Source: Strigamia acuminata
Taxonomy: Eukaryota > Arthropoda > Chilopoda > Geophilomorpha > Linotaeniidae
Assembly: GCA_949358305.1 (NCBI GenBank)
Contig: OX442315.1
Coordinates: 22,284,427-22,348,426, forward strand
Length of the DNA: 64,000 bases
Direction of reading: 5' to 3'
This document shows, piece after piece, positions 12,701 to 26,200 of this stretch. Position 1 is the stretch's first letter. Every line of letters starts with the position of its first letter. Below the pieces are notes generated by a model, which saw only the letters and a list, made by a program, of their open reading frames with translations, was not told where the DNA came from and did no database searches. A program made the translations under genes and the position numbers.

Positions 12701-14206
12701 TTCTTGGAATTTGGCATATGTTTATCAGTTGTATTGTTTTGTTTTTATTGTTTTGCCATATTTCTTTATTTATTTAATTTGGTAAATCATTCAAAGAGGG
12801 AATTGGAGAAGATTTTTTTTTATTCTTTTTCCATGTGAATAAAAATATTTGAGATGTTTCTGCAGTTGTTGTTCGTGTCAACTAACTATTTCCATTTTGG
12901 TTTGGTTTTAATGGGGGAAATGTTGCGATATCCCGCAAATTGTTGTGTAAATTGCTCTTTAACAACGTTTGCAATGTTTAGGGGACTGTAGTTGTTCAAC
13001 AGGTTGTTCGATGCGTGTAATGCAAGTTGAAAACGCCCACGCAGGAATTTGGCGCCAAAAAGCCTGCTGCCCCTTGGTGGCAGACACTAAATAGTGTTGC
13101 TGGCCTAATGTGGGCAAACAGCTGTCACTTTCGCCAGCTTTAAAGAGTTGTTGCGGTGGGAAATTCGGAATATTGATTGCATCAGGCGATGTGGCGAAGG
13201 AAAAGAAGTTTATTCTACGAAAAGTTTTGTTTTCACACGTCGTTTTTTGCCGTTTGCCTTGGTTTTTGTACTGTTAATGTTTGATAAACAGTGCCTTTGT
13301 GTTTGTAAAATGCAAAGTCATTTGTTGTTGTTGTTTCTGGTTTGTGAATTTAGTTTCTCGTCATGTTCGGTCGTAATTGGAACCTTTGAATTTTTTTTAG
13401 GTAAATAAATGGGCAAAGTAGATGACTGTAATTTATACTTCAATTCATTACATATTTCTGTTGTGTGAAAGAAAATTTATAAAAAAATATATTCTGGTGT
13501 ATGGTGGGGTGGGACAAGTCTGATGATGTGTCACGTGTTTTCATGTTTCATCCTGGTTACGTGGGTGTTTTGGTTGGAAGAAAATGAGATTTAAGATGGA
13601 AATAAACAAGTTTAATGTGGTCACTCCTGTTGATGCAACCAGATAAGTTCATTAAAGATTTTGGCACGTGCGGGGGTGATGTTGGGCGGAGGAACATTGG
13701 GAAAACGTGAGACGTAGTGAAGAAATTCAAGGTTAATTGCGAAGAAACATACACGGGAGATAAAAGTTCTATTTCCTGAAACACGAAATAAATGTAAAAG
13801 TTATATTTAACCGACTCATTCGTTACAATACACGAGTTGCGTAAGAATTTTCCTTCACGGTGCATTGAAATGTAACGCATTAGTCATGTTTTGCTCAACG
13901 AAATATAAATAAACACTTTTTTTTCGCCACCGATTCCGGAAATGGTTTGTAAGAGTCTACTCGAACGTTATGTAGTTCATTCATTTCGGTGTCAGTGACT
14001 ATGGGCTTGTGGAACGGGGCACCAACGAGGAATTCCTCGCGACCAAGTTGTGGTCGTTTGAACTTGTTTTTTTCTACTGCAATTACACTCCCCTACGATG
14101 ATTGTAATTTCGTGCTAGAAGTCATACTTTTCAAGTGTCAGGTGTGACTGTTGGCTTCCTCTTATCAAGTACCTCACCCCCAGAACACGTTTAATTAAAA
14201 GGGGGC

Positions 14207-14240
<34 letters not shown>

Positions 14241-17200
14241 AAATAAAATATAAAAAAAAAGGATGAAATTACGGTGTCAGTCAGCCGACGTGTTTAACCA
14301 AATACGGTTGATTATTTTTTACAAATTTGTACCAGGTGCAAGATTGGAGGCTTCGATGACCCCTTGCAATTAACCTTGTATTTGTGATCAGTCCTTCGCT
14401 CACCTGCTGCACCACCCAGTATTAAATAGTTGTTTATAAAGTTGGTAAATCAGTTGTTATATAAAATATTTACACATTATAAATGTAACGTCGGATTTCA
14501 ATGCCACCTGCTGTGATGTACATGCAAAATGTAGTTTAGTGGTCATCAAGTGGACAGATTTACGGCGAATGACCTTTGCCCGGCTCATTTGGAACTGATT
14601 GCAGATAACATTGTTAATACGGATAAATTAGAAGATATTTCTTCAACATGGTTAATAATTATGATAAATTCGAATGACAAAAGGTATGAGTTATGCAAAT
14701 GCATACGGCAATAGAAATGTATTAAATCCACCCATGCCAGTTTTTCACGTCGTAAAGAAGTGGACCCAAAGGGTGGAATTAGAAGTGATCAGGTGCCATG
14801 CGAGATTACAACAGAAAGCTTTGTTGTTGTGTGCTGACCATGATTTTTTTTCCTTTGGTTTGGGATATCATTTGGGTGTGTGGGCGTGTAGTTGGCCTCC
14901 GTATTCACTGCGGGGTGTCATTAAGACACTAGGAACTTCCCAAAACAGTTTTAATACTAGTTTAACTTGAACTTTACATTGTAATTGTCGGCGAATTTAA
15001 ATTTTTAATTTTGGTTTGGTTTAATTCAATGAATAATATTGTTTTTATTTATTTTTTATTATGGGAGGGAGAAATTGATCGGATCTTGGAGAGATTTTTT
15101 TTTTTGAAATTTAATTTTTTAAAAATCCGGTAGGATGTTCTACCATAATTGGTGGGCTGAACATGTAACTTGAGCATTTTGTCTTGATTTGATTGCTTGA
15201 TAAGAGTTGATATTTTAAAAGGTGGTTTTCTCATTTTTCCCCACACACAGTTTAAGGGTTTTGGTGTTTATTCATTTTTTGTGTGTGTGAAATTAATCAA
15301 AATATTAATGCGAGAAAAAAATTTATATTCTGGGTTTAACAAGACCCAATTTATACATTTTATTGATGTAATTCAATTTATGATCCGTTTTTGTTACACA
15401 TTCCTATGCCTGAATTTGTTTTTTTTTTTTTGCTTCACTTAATTTTTTATTTTTAGTTTGATTTGTTTCTTATTTTATTGCAGGTATTTGATTGTTTTTG
15501 TTTAGTAATAAAAAGTAAAAGTATGGGACTTTGTGGCTCCTATTATGTAAATAGCTATGAAATGCGGATGTAAAAAATTATTTTATTACAAACTGTGATA
15601 TAAAATGGATTTTTCTCCGTTTTTGTGAAAAATTCGTTCTGATTTAAATTTTTGAGTTCATTTTTCAATTTAATAACGCTCAAGTATGACATTACTTTAA
15701 TCTTTTGGGATTGAAAAAAAAATGGTTACGTTGTGCGCATTTATTTGTCAGATGGATATCAGCAAGTGTCAATTGATATATCTATTGAAGAATTGAATTA
15801 ATGTGATTGCTTTTTAATTGAATGCCTCGAGACTATAAATTTCACTATGAGCACTTATTTTACTCACATTAACCTTAATAGCATCTCTGGCTGACCATTA
15901 AACCTTTGGAAATAAGCTATTAACTTGCAACTGTGCTTGGTTTCTTGGATGAAAATTTTGAATTTTTTTTTCCAAAATAAAAAAGTTTTATGATTGAAAA
16001 ATAATAAAATATGATAATGGCGTCTCGGATTTAAAAAGATAGACATAGTAAATAGGTAGCTACTTTATTAATTCACTTAATTTATTTTTTCCCTTTATTA
16101 AATTGATATTTTGTTCATTGAACCCTTATGTAAATGAAGGGTTTCAATAAATTCTATGTAAATAGAAATTTTTTTTGAGTGTTGGGTGTGAGCCATCTTG
16201 TTCTTATCAGTTATCACTTGTAGAAGGTTAAGTCAATTTATTTAATTTAGACATACAATTATTTTCGTGCGGTGAGAAATTGCAAATTGCCCGTTAAAAA
16301 ACATTTGTTTGAAACGTAAATAATTGATGGAAGCTTCTTGACTTCCAATAAAAATGTTTACTTGCAATGTTTGATCTTAAAATGGCGCAGAATGAAAACT
16401 CATCAACATTTTTTTTTATTTATTTTTTTTCCTTCTATATTTTGCCTTGAGATTTTATGTGTAATGTTGACATTTATTAATGTGATTCCACCTCACTCTA
16501 GTGGCAAAATAAAGTAAGAAAATGCCCAGGAATATCCCAAGACAGATTTCAGCTCCACCCACGGTTTGCAAGTTGCTCGGCCCTTACGCAAGCATTTGCT
16601 CTAAGCTCTAAGGTCTTGGGATTGGTTTTCCACTCGGCCATTTACTGCTAATGAGTGCAGATTGAAAAATAATCGAATTAAACTCTTAACTAAAATGGAT
16701 GGTTAAGATTCTGCTAAGTTTTTGCTAAAAGTTTGCCAATTAAAACACATTACACTTGGCAAGATCACTTTGAAAGGTTTTTAATCTGTGAATTAATGGG
16801 AAAATATTTTTATCTCGAATTTTTATTTGATTGTGATCCGGATAAACCGTCTTTTTTATGCGTATTACGTTTAGTAGGAATGTGGTGTACTGGAATTGAA
16901 CCACCCACGCGTTAAAACAACACCGACCTTGCCAAGGTTAGGTGAGAATTTCCTGGTTTCGTCTGAAATTACATGGAATTGCTGAATTCAATACGTCAAT
17001 TAAAAGATATATTTAAAAAAGTAAAGAACAATTAAATTAAATGTTAAATAACGTGTTTAACATTCCCTTTTAGCTCTTAAGTTAACGTGATTTATTTGGC
17101 ACGTTGCAGCCAGAGTGGCCTAGACCATTCTAATTCCTATTTTGGTTAACGGCCATTGCAGGTCAACTTCGCCACAACACATGCTGAGTTATATACGATA

Positions 17201-20200
17201 GTTGAGAAATTTTTAATTCAACATTGTAACCACATGGTATTCGACAAGTGCTTTATGCTTATGGCCACTTGAAGTGATTATGAACGCTCGAGCATAAATA
17301 AACAAAGTTCAATTAACAATTTAAACCTGTAATTTTGTTGAAGAATTTTTTTTATTTATTTGAATTTGATCTAATTTAATTAAACTTTTTTTTGTTTATT
17401 AAACTTTTTATTTAATGTTAGAGATTTCGACAGATAAAAGTCGAGATTTACACGGTGCGAATAAAAGTTAATAATGGTAATTACGGAGTGAAATGTGAAA
17501 TGAATTGTTCGTGTTGAAGGTAATCATATGTTTTTCAACTTTTTTTTTTAATCCAAAATTATGAAGCTTAATTGGCTAAAAGATTTGTCTTGGGAGAATT
17601 AAGGCCGTTTACCTTTACCAAAAAATGAAGAACTTGACAGCTGTACAGTAAATATAAAAAAATTAAAAATTAAGAAAAATGTTCAAGTTGTAAAGAACGA
17701 TTCTGACAAATTTGTATTCATTCTGACGGTTGGTTGGGCTTTTACGCGACCAAAGGCTGGCTTAAGAGAGGAAGAAAGAGAGGAAAAGAAGAAAAAAAAA
17801 GCTGAGAAATTGCAAAAAGTCAAAATAATAATTTGGTGCAAAAATGATTTACTCCACTCGCATTTCTTTGCGCATTTTTTGCAAGTATATAAATGAGTAA
17901 TGCTTTTTATCCGGTTGAAGTTGAAGCAATTATATACACGTATACAGAAAAGTCTAATTAAGAAGATGGAAAAAATGTTTTGAAAACATAAAAGGGAATG
18001 TTTTTCGCCTCTTGATTTCACCGCCAGTAGACTAGTTATACAACATTTAATTGTCTTCCTCTTGTTGTAATTACTTTATATAGACTCTTTATGAATGGGA
18101 TCCACATTGCTGGCCTCTGACATTGCTCGTCGTCAATTTAAGCCTTTAGTACCGCTTGCATGCAAAGATGACAAGGTAGAGTGCATCTTTAACTTAATAT
18201 AAGTATTAAGTGAATAAAGATTTTAACTTTTTGCTGCCTTTTTATTTTCTCATGGCAAGTGGTATGGCGACGTGTGTACATGTTTTCATCCCGCACTTAA
18301 TTAAGGCGAGACCAACGCGAGTAAGCGAGTTAATAATACCATAGGCAAAACTCGTTTATTTGACTGGGCAAGCATGCAAGGGTTGTAAAATTAAACTCTT
18401 CGTGTCCAATTTAGTTAGCTATTAAAATGGTGGACGTGCAGTTAATGTGTAAAAATATATAATCAAATTTGAGGTTGTGGTAGTACTGGAATTTTTACAA
18501 GCACTTAATTTAAAGGGTTTGAAACAATTGTAAAAACCATAGGGGTGGTCGTGATTTCACTGGATTTTCTTGATTAGATTGGTCGAAGATTGGCATCTTT
18601 TTTTTTTTGTTTCAAGTACGGATAATGGTTTCTCAGGACAATTAATTTTGAGTAGCACATAAATTTAGAGGTGAAAAAAATGACATTTTTTAGTCATGTT
18701 TAAAATGCATCATGACTTATCGAATCGCAAAGATCTTAGCACTGAAATTTGGTTAAAATTGTAGAATTACAGTAAAGGTAAGAGGAAAGTAGCATAATTT
18801 CTTTCACATTTCTTTCATCAAATGCGAAAATAGCTGAATACAGCTTTGGCCTTCCAAAAGTGAATTATATTTTCTCAATTTCGGTATTTTAGAGGGTTTT
18901 GTCTTTTATCTATTGAGGCTTTTTGCACTTTTCCACTTTCCGCAGTTGTTTTTCCATCCTTGTCTGATAAGGTACTGTTTCTATGGCAAGAAAATCTGCT
19001 GCTCGCCTCAGCTGGGTTTTCTGTGGTTTTCCCAGTTGTTTATGCAAATGCAAGGTTGGTTCCGTAAGAAAGTTGTCTCACAGGTGCAAAAAGAGGGGTT
19101 ATCTTGGGTTTTGGTGCACAAGCATATGCTTACCACCATAATGAATGGGAAAAAGAAAAATAAACAATGTTGATGGTTTTTCCGAGATCAAAGAGTTTTT
19201 TTTTTCCAAGGTATTGATTGCAATATCAGTTCACCTGTTGATCCTAAGCCAATTTTCTCACCTTTCATTTTCTTCTACTTCTTTTCTTTAATTGATGGTT
19301 GGAGAAAAGATGAAAGTGGCGGTTTGCAATTCAGCAAGAGGGGTGGAGACTGACAAGGTGCCTTTAATAATTTCCCATCAGGTGTAAAGTAAAAAAGAAA
19401 AATTTAAAAAAACAAAAATGTTTGAACCTTGCCTCTTTTTAACCCTTACACCAGCGTTTCAACCTGAGTATTATAATTATTTTAGTGGCAGGTAAAAATT
19501 TTGTGTTTTAATTTTTATATTACATCAATCTGACACAAGTATTATGAAATTTGAACATGAGGTGCAAATTTTTTCGCATTTTCCTGCGCTCTGTAATTCT
19601 ATAAGGGGCGAGGTTTTAAATGTCCTGATTGCTTATCTCGTGATTATTTCTCCATAACTTTTTTTGCTTCTCCTTTTCACTGGCGCAATCTTCTATAATG
19701 AAGTCATAAAACAGGCCTAAGTCTACAGCATTCGCTCAGTGTGTAAACATATCCTGCTCTGCTTGTAATGTAATTATAATGGAAATAGGCCAGCATAAAC
19801 ATAATAAGCATGTAATTTGATGCAATGCTTTTGTTGTTCCAGGCTTATGATTAGGTTAACACGCTTATTTTTCAGGTTAAAAGTCCATTTAACACTTTAG
19901 CGTGACCCGTATTTATGAAAAAGAACAAACAGGTTGCCAAAATAAGTGGGCACTCGTATATAATAGCGAATTATGGTCAAGAAATTGAAGAATTTGCACT
20001 TCTGGTCGCAGTTTTAATTGCTCGCTTGTTGGGTAATTTAAGTTTATAGATTTACGAAGAATGCGTCTCGGAATTTAAAATGGAGGAAGGAAAAAAAAGC
20101 GAATGTATGAGAAAAGGGCGAAATAGTTGTTGAGCTTTAAAGTTGTAAATCAATTGTGATTGGAGTTATAATAGAATTGTGACAAGCCTGGATAATGGGC

Positions 20201-23200
20201 ATGAAGTTTGTGTTCCCATTTCTCCTTTTTCTTCCTCTCTGTCTCTCTCTTTCTGTCTCTCTCTCTTTTTTTTAATGGTTAATTTATCATCAACTTTTTA
20301 TTTTCGCATTCAATAGAAAAGTTGATGTTGTCGACAGTTTTTCTTTTGTATTTGTGATCATTTTGTAGGCCTACAATTTGTTTCTTCTCCCTATTTAAGG
20401 AGTGGCTTGTTTCATCACTAGCAGCTATTCGCGCGTGATATTTGATTTACATTTCATCGCCTCTATCATTTTTCACGCATGGAGAAAGGAGAACGATCAA
20501 GCTGAAGATTTAGGATGTGTTGTCATAGAAACCATAGGGCATCCATGAATCTTAACAAGAAAGTTGCGGGGGAAAATTTGAATCCTAATATATTGTGGAA
20601 ACATCGTAAAACCCTTGTTGTGTCAGTATTCTAGCTGCAATCCAAACGGTTTCGTTTTAAACTTGTTGACGTCACTTCCAATTGTGTCAGCTAAAACTGT
20701 AATGCGAGTCCATTCGGTTTAGATATAGCGACACTCATGTCATGTTTATGTTGGTGTTTTTGGGTGTCACTTTAGGCTTGTCGTTGTCAAATATTACAAG
20801 TTAAATTTAGACAGCCGTGTCAAAGCGTGATCTAATAAGAGGTGCAATGCATTTCCAGACAGTGGAATTGTTTTTAATGCGAGTTTCTAAAGCTCTTGCG
20901 ACTTCCTTGCACAACTTCCAACTGAGTTTGTGTGAAAAGAGCGCAAAGCTGAAAACAAACCCATTTTCAAATAAGGGCATGCTCTTATTGATGAAGCATC
21001 CCATATGGTTCAAAAATAGATTTTGCAATGTATTGCTTTTTACTTAATGCATCCCAAAATGTATACATAGCATTTTGCGGAATTAAGTATATTATTTGTA
21101 CATTAAATGAAGCATTTCTTAATATATTTTATAAAATTTATTATCAATGGCAAACCAATGGCACACGAAAAAGCATTTTGTAATGCGTTTTTGCGTTACA
21201 AAATGTATTTTTGCGTTACAAAATTTATTTTTGCGTTACAAAATTTATTTTTGCGTTACAAAATTTATTTTTGCGTTACAAAATGCATTTTTGTGAAACC
21301 CAAACTACATTGCAATATACTTTTAATGTATTTGAACCACATGGGGATAGCGTTGTAGTTGTTAACATATTACTACTGTTGTTTTGATGTTGCAAGCACG
21401 TTGTTGGTGTCGCGAGCGTTTTTTTGCACGTTGCAACGTTTTGTATTGCGAAAATAATGTAAAACTATTCATTTCTTAAAGTTTATTGGAAAGTTTGAGG
21501 TAAATCGATGTCAGTTATTTTGGGACTTAAAATTATCAGATTTTTCTGCCGTTTTCCCAGTTCTCGGTGTGAATGCACTGTTGGGTCCTTAGGAAAGTTG
21601 TCCCACAGATCGCGGCGTGGCATGGTTTAAATCCTACACGAGCACCTTGACCATGCTAAATGTCAATATTATTATTATTATTAAACACGAACGGGAAATG
21701 CATTTCGTGTCACCCAAATCTCCGCTATAGTGGAAATGACGTCATGGTTGCTGGCACGATTTGTCTGAAATGGATGTGCAGTCATTTTTTTTTAAAGGCA
21801 CTTTTTGTGTTATTGAATTTTTTTTCATTTTCGAAAAAGGGCACTTTGATCCATACTTACCGCTCAATAAATCAGACCATCGCCTGCCTTTCACCTGGCA
21901 TTCTCCTCGTCTATGTTTCATTATCTGCTGCCTATTAATCTCTTTAGCACTCGATCTTTGACCTCCATGTATAAACCACGAGCGCTTGAAAAAGTTACGA
22001 CCGCTTCCTGGGCATAAGTTTTCACATCCCCCTTCAACTTTTTTTTCAACTTTTATTTTTTGCCAAACACCTGTACATACCTGATGTGCCAGGCATCACT
22101 TTTTTCTCACCCTAGATTGATGTTTGGGTATTAGATGCAACGTTTTTATATTTTTATTAGGCGCTCAATTAATTGAGCATCTTCATTTACATCTTTTTTA
22201 TTTAATATTTATTTTAATAAAGAAGCAATTGAACTCGGGTCAATGACGCAGGTGGACGCAAATGAAACGATAAGTGCTTCGTAAATGTTTTATAAAATAA
22301 ATAAATGATTTGAGACCTGTCGAATTTAAGATTGAAAATAATGAGTTAAAATTGGCGCCAAGTGTGACGTCATTGAGGTGTGCTGTACGGAAAATCGGCG
22401 TGGCGAGTAGCATTGACCTTGAAATAGGAAATTTATAATTATCAATATAAAAATACATTGGCACGGAGCAATACAGGAGTTTTGTATTCCAGTTTGGTAC
22501 TTTCTAAGCCGCTTGACTGACGGAATGATTCACACTTGCCACTTTCACACTTGGCCAGGCCCCTAGTAGGTGTGTGAGTGCCAGCTGTCATGCAACATTC
22601 TTGATGATCACGAGTGGATCCCTTCAGCTTTCTTGCGTGTTGTCAGTCGTATGTGCAAGACAATAGTATTAATTGAACATCAGTCAAACTCACTCTCTCT
22701 TTCCCATCTTCTCTCGGCGGTTTATGAGCAGAATCGCTCGTTACGGTACACCTGTTTAGAGCCAAGTTGGCTTCTGCTTTGTAATAAAAGGCTTATGCGA
22801 CTTCAAAGGGTGAGAAAGCCTCCAACAGGTTGCTGGATTGCCACCTGCTGGGTTTCCCACTTGGAGAGGATTGACACAGGCCTCCCTTGGATTTGCACGC
22901 AATTTTCTTCAAATATTTGTCAAGTTTTCTTTTTCTTCCGAATTATCCCCTCGCACAGAAGAGCGGAAAGTTCTTTTGAAGCTGCTCAGAGCCGCCCTGG
23001 TAGCAGCTCATTGCCCTTCCCCCTTCTTTCATTTCATCGACACCCCCCACCCACCCTTCACCTGTCCCTCCCTCTCCCATTTCTGGGGGTGATTTCTATT
23101 TTTTTTATTTTCGGGTATGATGTTGATGTGTGTGGTCACTTTTATGGGAATGTGGAATTAAACATTAATAATTTTGTTGTTCCACTTTTGTGCCTCTCCT

Positions 23201-26200
23201 TGTTTATTATTGGTCCAGTGTGCGTAGGGAACCTTGGGGAATAGTGGGTCACATTCCCACAGTCAGGTAATGGAGGACCGATGATCAGGTTACTGTGTGC
23301 TTTCCTCCAACCATGAGTGGTTTGTTTATTTAACCACCAATTGAAAATTAACTCAAAGATCCAGCCGGGGAAAGGCGGTTTAATTGGTTGTGGCAAGTGT
23401 GGCATTTCAATGGACATTTGCACTGCTCAAGAATGTGTGGACTTTGCTTAGTGATGTGGCGGCGGCCATTTTTTTTTTTTTTTAATTTAAGTTTTATTAA
23501 AATTTGTTAAAAACAAAATGAAGGGATTTCTTTTTAATTTTTTTGAAATATTATTTATGTAAGACGCAGGGGAGAAAAATGGACCCTCTTCTCATTTAAC
23601 TTGAATGAATTATAGTCGTTATCAGTGTACGAAGGAAGGGTATAAAGAGAGAGAGAGGGGATTATGAATAATTCATTGCATAGGTATGGGTTGTTAGATA
23701 TAGTGGGCCATAAACACCTGCTGAACGATTTGGACTTTGGCAAAAAGTGTTGGCTCGTGAATTTGAAATAAGTTCCAGAAAAAGACTTGCAACATAAAAA
23801 TATTTAGTCCATTTCCTTATAAGGAGATGTTAAGTAGACAGATTGTAATGAATCAAGTTTGTCCATGTCAGATGGCCATTTATTATATAGAAAAGAAGTG
23901 TGGCCATTTGTATTCTTCTATTATAATGAGGCTTCAGCTAATCATCTTGTTAAATGGGCAGAAAAGTGACAGCACGTGATGTTTAATTCACAAAAATGGC
24001 GTGGGGAAATTAATTTTCAACACCTGAAAATGCGAAATTAATAACTTCTTCTTTTTTTTCTTTATTCCAAACAGGAAATATGCAGGAGCCTACCTGAAGA
24101 AAAACGGTGAGTTTTGTTTAATGTGTAAAAAGGTCTCGAAAACTCGTCCTCCTTGGAGTAATCTTTTGTACCTCTTTGTGCCTGTGTGGAGGCCGCCGTG
24201 TCTCTAATTTAACTTTGGAGGAAAGAAAAGAGCTGCGATGCTGACGGAGAGGAATCAATTGCCATGCGGCCAAGGGCACGAGGCCCGCCGTAGTGGCGGC
24301 GAGACGGGCGGCCATGTGTGCATGGCGTGCATGCTAAATGAACCACCGTAACAGCCGCACCCCGAAAATAATTTGTGTGCATAAAACTAGTTATGTGCCC
24401 ACAAATTACAATAATTAATGGTTAATTCTCCGATTTATGTGGGGTGGTTAGTTTTTTATTATTTGTTTATTTTTCACTTTTTTTTTTTAATTTGAATTTT
24501 GTTATTTTTTTTTTATAATATTAGGGTGGTTGTACTGTTTATTTGGGCAAGGACTCGACCTTGTGTTGTTTGTAATGCAGACACCTTGTCTTATTATACA
24601 AGAAGAGAAGTTGTCTTGAAATTTCACACATTTGTTTGGATATCGTTTTGCCACACACATGGCACATGTTAAAAGGAAAAATGATATTTGGGGTTTTGGT
24701 TTAATGTAAACATTCGTGCCAACTTCCGACCTGATTCGTATTTATCCTTTTGTTCAAGGTTTGCACATCCTTATTGTATAAATAGATTGCTGTGCTGAGC
24801 TTGGTATAAGCTTATGGTATATGGGCAGTTTATACATGATTTGCCAGCACGGTGAAAGGTTTCATTAGATTTTATTTGAAAACCGTTTAAAGTGAGCAAA
24901 TTGTCATAAACATGTCTCGTTTTGACTTTACATTCCATCATTGCCGACTACGTAAGATCTCAACCTTGGCCAAAGGTTAAAGGTGAATGCGCATTCCACG
25001 AGCCACCACCCTGGAGACTCGTATATTTGTTGCATCGTCTTTCCAGATGGAGTCTGATGGACGACAGATAGGCGTAAAAGGGGTAAAAGGCTATCAACTT
25101 TTACCAAAAAAGTTTTTTTTTTAATGCAATAAAAAAATTGTTAAATGAGAGAGAAAAATGTCACATGCGATGAATATATTTGAAAAAATCGACTTTGAAA
25201 AAAAAAAAAAAAATTTGATGCTTCATACTTTCATGTAGGAATAGATTGGTGAAATAATGAGTTTGTTTTTTCTTTCCGTCGACGGAAAGTTTGAATTGGA
25301 AAATGAGAAATGACAGGGATATAAATTTCATTTGTGTTTGTGCTGGGATTGGAGGAGAGGATTTATTCTCACCAGACTAAAGCTATTCGTACGAATAGGT
25401 TTAGGCTATTCACAAATCAGCCAGTTGAGGCGCCACTGGTTCTTGAAGATGCTCGTACGAGCGGAAGAAGTAAAGTGCAGACAAACAAGCGAATATGGCG
25501 ATGCAACTATTTGGGAAATATAGTATAAATTCGTGGGGAGGTGGTGGGAGGGAGGGAACTGATGAATTTTTGGTTTCAAACTTTTCTAAGTGGTTTAGAA
25601 AAGAAAGGAAAAAAATATAGGTTGTCAGTGATGCTCTTATGTCGCCGTGGGGTGGCACTGCGTGATCGGCATGCACAGCTTGAAAGGCATGGTGCGGGGT
25701 TTTGTTAAGGCAGTGGCGTTGGGCGGAGTACAGCGCAATCATGTTGGCGCCGTACGATTTGTTACAGCGGCCTCCGTTTTCATTGCTATCATTACAAACG
25801 TGTGCTCGGCGCACGTCGCCATGCTTTGCATGCCTAATCAGGCCGTGTTTAGCGTCATTTCATGAATTTTGATTCCGGCTTAGTGTTTCACGTGATTAAT
25901 TGGGAGTTTAAGGTGTTTTTTTTTTTTTTTTAAAAAAATTTTTTGATGAAATGAATCATTATAAAAATAATAAAATGGTTTGCTTATTATTTTGTATCTT
26001 TCGGCGGGAAATGAATGTTTTAATAAATTTAACAATTGCGGTACAGTTTTGTTTTTTTAAGGGGGTGAGTTATTGCTGAATGTCAGAAAAGATTAAATTG
26101 TCTATTTAAAATACAAATAGGAGGTCAACGTTAGTTTTAATACATCATTTGTATTTAGACTGAGCTTTCAGGTGTTGATGAATATGTGGGCAAAAGGTGG

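Larger units (their letters stand above)
7292..24074 (+). other. 16.8-kb DUSP11 intron 2; no nested gene recognised
   Basis: GTAAGT donor at 7292 and TTCCAAACAG acceptor ending at 24074. The longest ORF inside (22570-23244) is low-complexity and resembles no family I know. The intron contains a TTTTC run (10501-10527), a 31-T run (14209-14239), a CT-rich run (20231-20273), the 20-bp tandem array (21181-21300), four perfect TGACGTCA sites, two E2F-like palindromes and one NRF1-like palindrome. No tRNA or known microRNA was recognised by eye. Most of it is AT-rich sequence of unknown role. Confidence 0.8.

Noticed and set aside
14209-14239. Retroposon tail
   Set aside because: Long T run, but no recognisable SINE/LINE body or target-site duplication beside it; kept only as a homopolymer.
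21181-21300. Possible CRISPR-like array
   Set aside because: Units are contiguous with no unique spacers, and the sequence is a eukaryotic intron.
21107-21358. ORF through the 20-bp repeat
   Set aside because: The periodic FCVTK/YKIYF peptide is a translation of the tandem repeat, not a gene.
22570-23244. 224-codon ORF in DUSP11 intron 2
   Set aside because: Longest ORF of the intron but made of T-rich and Pro/Ser/Phe low-complexity stretches, with no family motif and no supporting splice structure.
25410-25814. 134-codon minus-strand ORF in DUSP11 intron 3
   Set aside because: Part Phe/Leu low complexity, part GC-island shadow; overlapping plus-strand frames are also open.
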